From DASRDE01 sp035938175 (lineage in GTDB: Bacteria > Vulcanimicrobiota > Vulcanimicrobiia > Vulcanimicrobiales > Vulcanimicrobiaceae): a DNA stretch of 64,000 nt. The position numbers and the translations under genes were made by a program. Shown piece by piece: positions 43,311 through 51,410 of this stretch. Location: contig DASZHD010000060.1 in assembly GCA_035938175.1 (NCBI GenBank), positions 124,001-188,000 of the forward strand, in the 5' to 3' direction. The notes beneath the pieces were generated by a model, which ran no database searches, was not told where the DNA came from, and worked only from the letters and a program-made list of their open reading frames with translations. The stretch's first letter is position 1; each line of letters starts with the position of its first letter.

Positions 43311-44407
43311 GCAGCGGATTCCTGCAGAACGCTATCGCGGAACGACGTCCAAGTCCCTGCCTCGATCGCCGCTCTCGCATCGCGCATCAAGTCGTTGAGC
43401 ACGTAGACGTTGTGATACGACAGCAGGCGCGGCCCCAGCATCTCGGAGCTTCGGAACAGATGTGCCAAATAGGCGCGCGAGTAGTTCTTGCAGACAAAGC
43501 AGCCGCACTTGGGATCGACAGGCGTGAAATCGCGCGTGAATGCCGCATTGCGGATCGCAAATTCGCCATCGCGCGTCATCGCGCGGCCGTTGCGCCCGCA
43601 GCGCGTCGGGTATACGCAATCGAACATGTCGATGCCGCAGTCCACGGCTGCGATGATGTCGCGAACCGTTCCGACGCCCATTAGATAACGCGGTTTGCCT
43701 TCGGGCAGCAGCGATGCGCAAAATCGGGCCATGCGGTACAGATCTTCACGGCTTTCGCCGACGGAAAGTCCGCCGATGGCGTAGCCGGGAAGATCGAGCG
43801 CGACGATTTCACGCGCGCTGCGTTCTCGCGCGCGTTCGTCCAAACCGCCTTGCACGATCGCAAAGAGCAGCGTTTCGCTACGCGTGCGCGCCGCCGCGCT
43901 GCGCTGCGCCCATTGCGCGGAGAGGCGAACCGCTTCATCGATTGCCGAAGCGGATGCGGGCAATTTCACACAGACGTCCAGCTGCATAGCGATGTCGACG
44001 CCGATCGCTTCTTGAAACGCCAAAACGTTTTCGGGCGTAAAACGGTGCGGACTGCCGTCCAGATGCGATGCGAACGTAACGCCGTCTTCATCCAGCGTCC
44101 GGCGCGACTCCAAACTGAATACCTGAAATCCGCCGCTGTCGGTCAACAGCGGTCCGTCCCACGACATGAACCGGTGCAATCCGCCGGCTTCGCGCAACAC
44201 GTCGAGGCCGGGCCGCAGCCACAGGTGGTACGTGTTGGCGAGAATTATCTGCGAATGCGCGCTGCGAATTTCGTCAGCGGTCAAACCTTTCACGGTTCCC
44301 GCGGTGCCGACCGGCATGAACGTCGGCGTTTCCACGACGCCATGCGCGGTGCGCAGCGTACCGCGGCGCGCGGCACCGTCGCTACCTCTCAACTCAAAAC
44401 TTGCCAT
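43307..44407 (-). CDS. tgt: tRNA-guanine transglycosylase
   Basis: A 366-residue Tgt that exchanges guanine 34 for preQ1 in queuosine tRNAs. Motifs seen: 'MPVGTAGTVKGL', 'GPLLTDSGGFQVFSL' with the catalytic Asp, 'GGLSVGESREDLYRM', and the zinc site 'CGCFVCKNYSRAYLAHLF'. I place the start at ATG 44407, since the extension upstream runs into the inverted repeat region. It is directly followed by the RRM gene. Confidence 0.95.
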   Translation of the reverse strand: MASFELRGSDGAARRGTLRTAHGVVETPTFMPVGTAGTVKGLTADEIRSAHSQIILANTYHLWLRPGLDVLREAGGLHRFMSWDGPLLTDSGGFQVFSLESRRTLDEDGVTFASHLDGSPHRFTPENVLAFQEAIGVDIAMQLDVCVKLPASASAIDEAVRLSAQWAQRSAAARTRSETLLFAIVQGGLDERARERSAREIVALDLPGYAIGGLSVGESREDLYRMARFCASLLPEGKPRYLMGVGTVRDIIAAVDCGIDMFDCVYPTRCGRNGRAMTRDGEFAIRNAAFTRDFTPVDPKCGCFVCKNYSRAYLAHLFRSSEMLGPRLLSYHNVYVLNDLMRDARAAIEAGTWTSFRDSVLQESAA

Positions 44408-44408
44408 A

Positions 44409-44655
44409 GTCATCCTGAGGTATCGAAGGACCCTGAGGAATCGAAGGGCGTTTGTCATGGTGAGGAATCGCGGAGCGCACGGACGCGCGGAGTGTCGGCG
44501 GAACCATGGACGTGCAGAGCCGACAACCACCCCGAGGTATCGAGGGGCGTACTGCGATCAGCTGTCCCTTCGATTCCTCAGGGTCCTTCGATTCCTCAGG
44601 ATGACTCAGTTCTTTTCGATTCCTCACCATGACAAATGGATTCCTCACCGTGACA
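44409..44655. repeat. Intergenic inverted repeat array (GAGGAATCGAAGG family)
   Basis: A 40-nt arm at 44409-44448 has its reverse complement at 44566-44605 with one mismatch. Each arm itself is a double copy of CCTGAGG(A/T)ATCGAAGG. Additional single copies lie at 44459-44469, 44530-44547, 44617-44633 and 44639-44653. This resembles the dispersed 'CTTCGATTCCTCAGGATGAC' type intergenic repeats of many environmental genomes. Function unknown; the long arms could fold in RNA and end transcription between rluD and tgt. Confidence 0.85.
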
Positions 44656-45547
44656 CGCCGGAGCCCAAAATCTCCTTCGCCCGCCGATACTCCGCCGGCG
44701 GATCCACCGTGAACGTCATCTCACGACCGCTGCGCGGATGGCGGAAAGCCAAACGCCATGCGTGCAGCGCCTGCCCGGGAAGATCGAATCGCGGATCGGT
44801 CTTGCCGTACACCGGATCGTTCACCAGCGGATGGCCGAGCGCCGCCAGATGTACGCGAATCTGATGCGTACGGCCGGTTTCCAAACGAAAAACGAGTTCG
44901 GCTGCGTTGTGCAAGACGTCGCGAACTTCGTAATGCGTCACCGCGGGCTTGCCGTCAGCGACGACTGCATATTTCAAACGATTGTGCGGATCGCGCCCGA
45001 TCGCTCCGTCGATCGTGCCTTTCGGGTATGCGGGCACGCCGGTAACCAGCCCGAGATACTCCCGAGAAATGTGCCGCGCTTTCATCGCTTTCCCCAGTGC
45101 GCTCAGCGCAGTCTCCGTCTTTGCGACGACCAGGAGTCCGGACGTATCGCGATCGAGCCGGTGTACCAACCCGGGCCGCAGCGCGTCGCCGGGAAGCGAG
45201 CGGACGTGGGCGAGCAGCGCGTTTACCAACGTTCCGCTGGTTGCGCCGTGCGCCGGATGGCTGACCATTCCCGCCGGTTTGTCGATGACGATCACGTCGT
45301 CGTCCTCGTAGACGATCGTCAGATCGATCGCTTCGGGTTCGACGAGTAATTGCGGGCGATCGTGCAATTCGTAGTCGATCACGTCGCCCGGCGAAGCTAA
45401 GTAACTCCCCTTGACCGCAGCGCCGTTGACGCGAACGTCGCCGCGACGCACTGCTTGTGCAACCAACGAACGGGAAAAGCCAGTGTGGTGCGCCACAATC
45501 ACATCGGCGCGTTTTCCGGATTCGTCAGGCGTGACGACGTGCTGCAA
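44645..45547 (-). CDS. rluD: RluD-type 23S rRNA pseudouridine synthase
   Basis: About 300 residues: an N-terminal S4 RNA-binding domain ('VAQAVRRGDVRVNGAAVKGS') and a RluA-family catalytic domain with 'VIDKPAGMVSHPAHG', 'GLVHRLDRDTSGLLVVAKT' (catalytic Asp) and 'LETGRTHQIRVHLAALGHPL'. It modifies uridines in 23S rRNA helix 69 or similar sites. The start is uncertain; TTG 45547 overlaps the end of lspA, which suggests coupling in the order ccdA-lspA-rluD. Confidence 0.92.
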   Translation of the reverse strand: MQHVVTPDESGKRADVIVAHHTGFSRSLVAQAVRRGDVRVNGAAVKGSYLASPGDVIDYELHDRPQLLVEPEAIDLTIVYEDDDVIVIDKPAGMVSHPAHGATSGTLVNALLAHVRSLPGDALRPGLVHRLDRDTSGLLVVAKTETALSALGKAMKARHISREYLGLVTGVPAYPKGTIDGAIGRDPHNRLKYAVVADGKPAVTHYEVRDVLHNAAELVFRLETGRTHQIRVHLAALGHPLVNDPVYGKTDPRFDLPGQALHAWRLAFRHPRSGREMTFTVDPPAEYRRAKEILGSGVSR

Positions 45548-45998
45548 GGCTCGCAAGAATGAGCAATATGACGCCGCAGGTGATGCACGCGTCGGCAACG
45601 TTGAAGATATTCGGCCAAATCCGGTAAAAGTCGATGAAATCGACGACGAAGCGGTAATGCAGCCGGTCGACGATGTTGCCGATGGCGCCGCCCAAAATCA
45701 TTCCGAACGCAACGCGCACCAGAAGCGACTCGCGCGCGTGTTCGCGGAACGAGAACCAGAATACCGCCAGCACGATCAGCGCCATCAAAATCAGCAAGAA
45801 CGGCGACGATCCGAACATGCCGAAAGCACCGTGAATGTTTTGTTCGTACGTCCATTTCAGAAAGCGCGGTATGACGAACCGGCTTTCGCCCGGCAAGAAA
45901 TTGGACGTGATCAGGTGTTTGGTGTATTGATCGAGCGCGACGACGATCGCTGCTACGCCGAGCAGCTGCGCGATCTCAGAGGTTCGGCTTTGGGACAA
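45525..45998 (-). CDS. lspA: Lipoprotein signal peptidase LspA
   Basis: About 157 residues from TTG 45998 (overlapping the ccdA stop). Four membrane spans and both catalytic Asp motifs: 'GGAIGNIVDRLHY' and 'IFNVADACI'. 'DQYTKHLI' is the usual N-terminal signature. It cleaves the signal peptide of lipoproteins after Lgt has lipidated them; lgt is divergently encoded 0.8 kb away. The frame is open to 46061, but that part lies within ccdA. Confidence 0.93.
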   Translation of the reverse strand: MSQSRTSEIAQLLGVAAIVVALDQYTKHLITSNFLPGESRFVIPRFLKWTYEQNIHGAFGMFGSSPFLLILMALIVLAVFWFSFREHARESLLVRVAFGMILGGAIGNIVDRLHYRFVVDFIDFYRIWPNIFNVADACITCGVILLILASLAARRHA

Positions 45999-46716
45999 AC
46001 TGATAGAACCATCCGGCGATTCGAAGGAACGAGTTTGTGACAAGAACGACTCCCGTGGCAATCATGAAAGCCCCCGCAGCCATCTCGATAGCCGGCAAGA
46101 AGCGTTTTATCCGGTTGAGCGCCGGCAGAATCGCACCGACCGCCAGGGCGGTGGCGAAGAACGGCACGGCGAGCCCCATGGAATAGACGAAGAGCAGCCA
46201 CGCTCCCTGCCCGACGCTCTGGGCCTGTGAGGCCAGTGCCAGAATTCCGGTAAGGATGGGCCCAATACAGGGCGACCATCCCGCCGCAAACGCCAGCCCG
46301 ACCAGCACCGAAGCGACGAGCGAACGCCGGTCGCTTTGCACCTGAAGGCGGGTGTCGGCCGCCAGGAACCGCATCCGCAGCACGCCCATCATCTGCAGCC
46401 CGAGCACGATCACAATCGCGCCGCCGATACGCGCGATAAGGACTTGGTTCTCGCGAAGCGCTCCGCCCAATGCGCTCGCAGAAGCGCCCAGCAAGACAAA
46501 GACCGCGGTAAAACCGGCGATAAACGCCAGCGAGTGCGCGACCGCATGGCCTCGTGCGTTGACGCGCGCGTTCTCCCGCAGCTCCTCGACAGTCAATCCC
46601 GTCAGGAACGAAAGATACGCGGGCACCAGCGGGAGGACGCACGGAGAGACAAAGGAAACGAGCCCGGCCAGAAAGGCGATACCGACGGTCAGGTGCGCTG
46701 TGGCCACCCCGCTCAT
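45976..46716 (-). CDS. ccdA: CcdA-type thiol:disulfide transporter
   Basis: A 246-residue protein with six membrane spans and the redox Cys pair in 'SPCVLPLVPAYLSFLTG' and 'GWSPCIGPILTGILAL'. CcdA carries electrons from cytoplasmic thioredoxin to extracytoplasmic thiol proteins, used in cytochrome c maturation. It leads a minus-strand operon with lspA and rluD, and its ATG at 46716 faces the lgt gene. Confidence 0.92.
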   Translation of the reverse strand: MSGVATAHLTVGIAFLAGLVSFVSPCVLPLVPAYLSFLTGLTVEELRENARVNARGHAVAHSLAFIAGFTAVFVLLGASASALGGALRENQVLIARIGGAIVIVLGLQMMGVLRMRFLAADTRLQVQSDRRSLVASVLVGLAFAAGWSPCIGPILTGILALASQAQSVGQGAWLLFVYSMGLAVPFFATALAVGAILPALNRIKRFLPAIEMAAGAFMIATGVVLVTNSFLRIAGWFYQFVPKPNL

Positions 46717-46746
46717 TTTGGGGTTTCCTCCACGGGGCCTTCTGTT

Positions 46747-46775
46747 GTCATGGCGTCCCGGTCTGTCATGGCGTC
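46747..46775. repeat. Short direct repeat in the ccdA-lgt divergent promoter
   Basis: GTCATGGCGTC occurs at 46747-46757 and again at 46765-46775, an 18-bp period, between the divergent ccdA and lgt starts. It may be a regulator site or relics of the dispersed repeat family near 44.4 kb. Confidence 0.5.
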
Positions 46776-46799
46776 TCCGTCAAAGTCATGAAGAAATAA

Positions 46800-47672
46800 A
46801 TGCACCACTGGTTCACCTATCCGAACATCAGCCCAATCGCGTTTCGCATCGGGCCGCTAGCCGTCCATTGGTACGGCATCTCGTACCTCATCGGATTTAT
46901 CGCGGTCTATCTTTGGATGAGCCGCCCCGAGGGGCGCCGCCGCCTCGGATTGACGCGCGAGCAGATTCAAGACTTCTTGGTATACGCGCTGGTGGGCGTG
47001 CTGGTTGGCGGACGGACGTTCTTCGTCATCAACGACATCATCAGCAAACACGACGCCTCCTCGTATCTCACGAATCCGCTGAACCTGATCGCCGTTTGGA
47101 ACGGCGGCATGGCGTTTCACGGCGGACTCATCGGCGTTATCGTGGCGATCGCGCTCTTTTTGCGCAAGCATCCGGGGCTGACGTTTTCGGTGCTGGGCGA
47201 CGAGGTCGTCGTGCTGCTGCCCGTCGGCATCGCTTTAACGCGCGTCGTGAATTTTATCAACGACGAGCTGTGGGGCGACGTTTGCAAGCCCGATCATCCG
47301 TGGTGCATGCAGCCCGGTGCGGGAGCCGACCTCTCGGCGGCGCAGCAAGGCCAATATCTGCATCCATCCCAGCTCTACGAGGCGATCTTGGATGCGATAA
47401 CGCTGCCGATCATCTATTTCATCTATAAGCGCCGGCCGCCGGACGGCGTTACGGGGTGGAGCTGGTTCACGATCTACGGCATCACGAGAACGATTGCCGA
47501 ATCGTGGCGCCACGCCGATTTTGTGTGGCACGGAATCACGGGCGGGCAGCTGTACGCGATCCCGATGATACCGATCGGAATCGCGATGATCGTCTATTGT
47601 TACCGGAAGGGCGTTCGCACCGACGAGCGCGCGGGATATCAGGTTGGAGACGATCGCGCAGCGGTACGCTAG
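46800..47672 (+). CDS. lgt: Prolipoprotein diacylglyceryl transferase
   Basis: A 290-residue Lgt with seven membrane spans. The signature 'AVWNGGMAFHGGLIGVIVAI' carries the catalytic-region His, followed by 'GIALTRVVNFINDELWG' with the conserved Arg, Asn and Glu. 'HPSQLYEAILDA' and 'YGITRTIAESWRHAD' are also standard. It transfers diacylglycerol to the lipobox Cys of the many lipoproteins in this window. Its end overlaps the yggS start by about 29 bp. Confidence 0.95.
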   Translation: MHHWFTYPNISPIAFRIGPLAVHWYGISYLIGFIAVYLWMSRPEGRRRLGLTREQIQDFLVYALVGVLVGGRTFFVINDIISKHDASSYLTNPLNLIAVWNGGMAFHGGLIGVIVAIALFLRKHPGLTFSVLGDEVVVLLPVGIALTRVVNFINDELWGDVCKPDHPWCMQPGAGADLSAAQQGQYLHPSQLYEAILDAITLPIIYFIYKRRPPDGVTGWSWFTIYGITRTIAESWRHADFVWHGITGGQLYAIPMIPIGIAMIVYCYRKGVRTDERAGYQVGDDRAAVR

Positions 47673-48312
47673 GCTCCGCGCTCTGGTTCCTTCGCACGTT
47701 CGGATCGTTGCCGTTACCAAGTTTCAGCCGCTTGAATCGGTGATCGAAGCCGTTGAGGCCGGCGTCAGCGACGTCGGCGAAAACTACGTTCAGGAAGCGC
47801 GCCGCAAGTACGACGCCAACGGTCTGCCCAAACCGGTCACCAAGCACTTCATCGGCCACATCCAAACCAACAAGGCCAAAGCCATCGCCGCGACCTTCGA
47901 CGCGGTGCAGAGCGTCGATCGCCCCGAGGCAGCGGAGGCGTTGGCGAAGGCGGCCGAGTCGCTAGGCAAACGCTTGCCCGTACTCTTGCAGGTCAATATT
48001 TCGCCCTCGGAACGCTACGGATGTCTTCCGGACCAGGCCGAGCGGCTCGCCGAGGCCATTCGCGCCCGCACTTCGCTGCGCTTGGACGGCGTCATGGCGA
48101 TCGGGCCCATCACCAAAGATCGAACGGAGATGGCGCGAGCGTTCCAGCTTGCGGCCGAGGCTTTTGCGCGCGTCGGCGGCGACACGTTTTCGATCGGGAT
48201 GTCGGGCGATTGGGAAGAAGCCGTGCGCGCCGGCTCTACCATGATTCGTGTGGGAACTACCATTTTCGGACCAAGACCCGCGCGTCCAGTGTCGAAGAAC
48301 GCAGTAATGTAG
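47644..48312 (+). CDS. yggS: YggS-family PLP-binding protein
   Basis: A 222-residue single-domain PLP protein: Lys in 'IVAVTKFQPLESV', 'DVGENYVQEA', 'HFIGHIQTNKAK', and 'FSIGMSGDWEEAVRAGSTMIRVGTTIFG' in parts (SIGMSGDWEEAV, RVGTTIFG) for phosphate binding. It keeps PLP homeostasis. In cell division clusters it precedes sepF, exactly as here. TTG start within the end of lgt. Confidence 0.93.
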   Translation: METIAQRYARLRALVPSHVRIVAVTKFQPLESVIEAVEAGVSDVGENYVQEARRKYDANGLPKPVTKHFIGHIQTNKAKAIAATFDAVQSVDRPEAAEALAKAAESLGKRLPVLLQVNISPSERYGCLPDQAERLAEAIRARTSLRLDGVMAIGPITKDRTEMARAFQLAAEAFARVGGDTFSIGMSGDWEEAVRAGSTMIRVGTTIFGPRPARPVSKNAVM

Positions 48313-48346
48313 CCGCGCTTTCCGGCGGCAAACGAGGTAGCTGCTT

Positions 48347-48763
48347 ATGAGCATGTTCAGCAAGATCGGCTCGTTCTTCGCGATGAACGATGAAGACGAC
48401 GAACTCTTCGAAGACGAGCCGGCCGGATCCAGAACCGTCGTACCGCTTTCCAATGCCGGCCGCCGCGGCGGCACGGAAGTCAGCGTGTATTCGCCGCGCG
48501 CGTTCGGCGACGTCACCGAAATTGCGGATGCGCTGCGCAACCGTCAAGTTGTGATCGTCAATTTGCAGAACGCCGATCGCACGTTGCTGCAGCGCGTCGT
48601 CGACTTCACGTCGGGAGTGGCCTACACGATCGACGGAAAGATTCAAAAGTTAGCCGAGGCAATTTATCTGGTCGTTCCCGCGGGTGTGGTGGTAAACGCA
48701 CAAGGACTGCGCGATACCATGGCGGCCGACGGTACGCTGGATTTCCTTTCCGCTAGGGGATGA
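48347..48763 (+). CDS. sepF: Cell division protein SepF
   Basis: A 138-residue SepF: an N-terminal membrane-binding helix ('SMFSKIGSFFAM'), an acidic linker, and the C-terminal domain ('VYSPRAFGDVTEIADALRN', 'VVIVNLQNADRTLLQRVVDF'). It tethers FtsZ to the membrane in Gram-positives, cyanobacteria and related phyla. Between yggS and divIVA, with ATGA overlap to divIVA. Confidence 0.95.
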   Translation: MSMFSKIGSFFAMNDEDDELFEDEPAGSRTVVPLSNAGRRGGTEVSVYSPRAFGDVTEIADALRNRQVVIVNLQNADRTLLQRVVDFTSGVAYTIDGKIQKLAEAIYLVVPAGVVVNAQGLRDTMAADGTLDFLSARG

Positions 48764-49317
48764 GTATGCAAAAAGTTACGCCGATCGACATTCAGCACAA
48801 GAGCTTCAAGAAGGCCCTTCAAGGCTACGATCGCGCGGAAGTCGACCAATTTTTGGACGAGATCATCGAGACGCTCGAGGACGACGCGCAGCATATCGCG
48901 GCGCTGCAGGCCGAGATTGCCGATATGAAGGAGCGGATCAGCCACTTCAAAGCGATGGAAGAATCGCTGCAAAACACGCTTGTCTTGGCGCAGCGGACCG
49001 CCGACGAGGTAAAGGCTTCCGCACATAAAGAAGCCGACTTGATCAAAGAACAGGCGCGCATCGCAGCGGAACGTGAAATCGCTACGTTCACGGACTCGGC
49101 CGCCGAAGCACGCCGCGATCATCAGCGCGCGATCGAAGCGGCGGAGAAGGCGAAGAGCGAACTGCGCAGCTTGCTGATGACGCACTTAGCGCTGCTCGAA
49201 AAGACCGTTCCGCTAACCAATGGCGCCGCACCGCACAACGCGCAAGCGCAGGCTGTGCAAGCGCAGACCGTGCAAGCCGAAACCGAACCCGAGCCCACGC
49301 ACATTACCGTTTACTAG
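48760..49317 (+). CDS. divIVA: DivIVA-domain protein
   Basis: A 185-residue protein with the DivIVA N-terminal domain ('TPIDIQHKSFKKALQGYDRA' and 'EVDQFLDEIIE') and a long coiled coil (residues 45-155), then a Gln/Ala-rich tail ('AQAQAVQAQTVQAETEPEP'). It senses membrane curvature and organises division or polar growth. The gene overlaps sepF by four bases and is followed ten bases later by leuB. Confidence 0.95.
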   Translation: MSMQKVTPIDIQHKSFKKALQGYDRAEVDQFLDEIIETLEDDAQHIAALQAEIADMKERISHFKAMEESLQNTLVLAQRTADEVKASAHKEADLIKEQARIAAEREIATFTDSAAEARRDHQRAIEAAEKAKSELRSLLMTHLALLEKTVPLTNGAAPHNAQAQAVQAQTVQAETEPEPTHITVY

Positions 49318-49326
49318 AGCGCGACC

Positions 49327-50403
49327 TTGAGCACGACCATTGCCGTTCTGCCCGGCGACGGCATCGGGCCCGAGATTACGCGCGCCGCGGTGCGCGTCTT
49401 ACGCGTCGTGCGGCCCGACGTGGAATGCGTTGAGAGTGATGCCGGCGGCGCTGCGTTGCGCCGCGGAGAACCGGCCCTTCCCGATGCGACGCGCGCGCTT
49501 TGCGAGCGAAGCGCAGCGATTCTGTTCGGTTCGGTGGGCCTTCCGGAATTCGAGGGCAAACCGCTCTTCGAACGCCCGGAGTATGCGTTGTTCTTGCTCC
49601 GGCGCGACTTCGAATTGTTCGCCAACATCCGTCCCGTTCGGGTCTTTCCCGGTCTAGAAGAAGCCTCGAGCCTACTGCCGCACCTCGTGCGAGGCCTCGA
49701 TCTCGTGGTCGTGCGAGAATTGACGGGCGGCATCTACTTCGGAAAGCCGAAGGAACAGCGAACCGGCGCGGACGGCATCGAAGAAGCGGTCGATACGATG
49801 ATCTATCGCGCGCCCGAAATCGAACGCATTGCGCGCGTCGCTTTCGAGTTGGCGCGCCGGCGCCGCAAGCACGTGACGTCCGTCGACAAGCAGAACATCC
49901 TCGAAACCTCGCGGCTGTGGCGGCGGGTCGTAGATCGCGTGGCGAACGAGTACCCGGATGTGCAGCTCGCGCATCTGCTCGTCGACAACGCGGCGATGCA
50001 ACTGGTGCGCGCGCCCGCGCAGTTCGACGTCCTGGTCACCGAAAATATGTTCGGGGATATTTTATCCGACGAAGCGGCGATTTTGACCGGATCGATTGGC
50101 AATCTTCCCAGCGCCAGCCTCGGCACTCGCGGCTCTCCCGGCAATCAATTCGGTCTCTACGAACCGATCGGCGGCACGGCGCCCGACATCGCGGGTCAAG
50201 GCGTGGCGAATCCCACGGCCGCGATTCTTTCCGCTGCAATGCTGCTGCGATTGAGTTTGAACGACGAGAAAAGTGCAGCTCGCATCGAAAGGGCGGTGGA
50301 AGGCGCATTCGCGGACGGGGCCCGTACGCGCGAACTTGCGCGCGCGTCCGGCGAATGGCTGAACACGGAACAGTTCACGGACCGCGTCATCGCACTGCTA
50401 TGA
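49327..50403 (+). CDS. leuB: 3-isopropylmalate dehydrogenase
   Basis: A 358-residue member of the isocitrate/isopropylmalate dehydrogenase family: 'LPGDGIGPEI', 'RELTGGIYFG', 'VTSVDKQNILETSRLW' with the Lys, 'HLLVDNAAMQLVRAP' with the metal-binding Asp and 'YEPIGGTAPDIAGQGVANP'. It converts 3-isopropylmalate to the leucine precursor with NAD+. No other leu gene is in the window. Its last codon overlaps the fabH start. Confidence 0.94.
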   Translation: MSTTIAVLPGDGIGPEITRAAVRVLRVVRPDVECVESDAGGAALRRGEPALPDATRALCERSAAILFGSVGLPEFEGKPLFERPEYALFLLRRDFELFANIRPVRVFPGLEEASSLLPHLVRGLDLVVVRELTGGIYFGKPKEQRTGADGIEEAVDTMIYRAPEIERIARVAFELARRRRKHVTSVDKQNILETSRLWRRVVDRVANEYPDVQLAHLLVDNAAMQLVRAPAQFDVLVTENMFGDILSDEAAILTGSIGNLPSASLGTRGSPGNQFGLYEPIGGTAPDIAGQGVANPTAAILSAAMLLRLSLNDEKSAARIERAVEGAFADGARTRELARASGEWLNTEQFTDRVIALL

Positions 50404-51395
50404 TGAGCGCGCAGCGGCTGGCTGCTCCGGTACGCCTTTCCGCGCTTGGGATGTACGTGCCCGAACGCATCGTAACCAACGACGATCTTTCGCATATCGT
50501 CCAAACTTCGGACGAATGGATCGTTCAGCGTACCGGCATCCGGCAGCGACGCCGCGTGGCGGAAAACGAGCATACCAGCGATCTTTGCGTACGCGCCATC
50601 GAAGATTTGCTCGCACATCACCCGGCCGTCGACTTAAACGAGATCGATTTTATCTTCGTCGCCACCACCACCCCTGATTACGTGTATCCCAGCGTTGCCG
50701 CGATGATTCAAGATCGCCTGCAGATGCCGAGGTCGATGGGAGCGCTCGATATCAGCGCAGCGTGTGCGGGATGGTGCTCGGCGATGAATCTGGCGGCCGC
50801 GATGATCGGTTCGGGACAGATCCGCAATGCGCTGATAATCGCCGGCGAAGCGTTGACGCGGTCGGTCGATTACGAAGATCGTTCGACGTGCGTGCTGTTC
50901 GGTGACGGCGCCGGCGTTGCGCTCATCGAGTATGACGAACGCTGCGCGCTTTCGGGAATGGATTCGACGACGGACGGGAGCGCCGGCCCGTCTTTGTACC
51001 GCACGGCCACGCGCAAGGAAATGGACGGCAAGATTGATCCGGCTGGGTTGCTGCGCCAGGACGGACGCGATGTGTATCGTTGGGTCGTCGAAAATATTCC
51101 CTCGGCGGTGGATCGAGTCTTGCAGCGCGCACAGCTGCAGCTGAGCGAGATCGATTGGTTCGTCCCGCATAGCGCGAATATGCGCATGATAGAGGCACTC
51201 TGTAAACGCATGAATTTTCCGCTGGATCGCACGCTTACCAGCGTCGAACGGTACGGCAATACGTCGGCGGTCAGCATTCCGCTCGCGCTCATTCCCGCAG
51301 TTCGCGACGGACGCGTGAAAGCCGGGGATCGCGTGCTGTTGATGGGATTCGGCGGCGGTTTGGTTTCCGCCGGCGCCGTTCTGACGTGGCTTTGA
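50403..51395 (+). CDS. fabH: 3-oxoacyl-ACP synthase III (FabH)
   Basis: A 330-residue KASIII enzyme that starts fatty acid synthesis from acyl-CoA and malonyl-ACP. Catalytic Cys in 'DISAACAGWCSAM', His in 'WFVPHSANMRMIE' and Asn in 'YGNTSAVSIPLAL'. The first residues 'GMYVPERIVTNDDLS' are typical. The ATG at 50403 (or 50400) overlaps the leuB stop; the much longer frame upstream is antisense-like and Arg-rich. No other fab gene follows. Confidence 0.95.
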   Translation: MSAQRLAAPVRLSALGMYVPERIVTNDDLSHIVQTSDEWIVQRTGIRQRRRVAENEHTSDLCVRAIEDLLAHHPAVDLNEIDFIFVATTTPDYVYPSVAAMIQDRLQMPRSMGALDISAACAGWCSAMNLAAAMIGSGQIRNALIIAGEALTRSVDYEDRSTCVLFGDGAGVALIEYDERCALSGMDSTTDGSAGPSLYRTATRKEMDGKIDPAGLLRQDGRDVYRWVVENIPSAVDRVLQRAQLQLSEIDWFVPHSANMRMIEALCKRMNFPLDRTLTSVERYGNTSAVSIPLALIPAVRDGRVKAGDRVLLMGFGGGLVSAGAVLTWL

Positions 51396-51410
51396 GGCGT
51401 TTTTAACCGG

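Noticed and set aside
49500..50402. 300-codon N-terminal extension of FabH
   Set aside because: It is an Arg-rich out-of-frame shadow of leuB; FabH starts at 50403 with the standard N-terminus.
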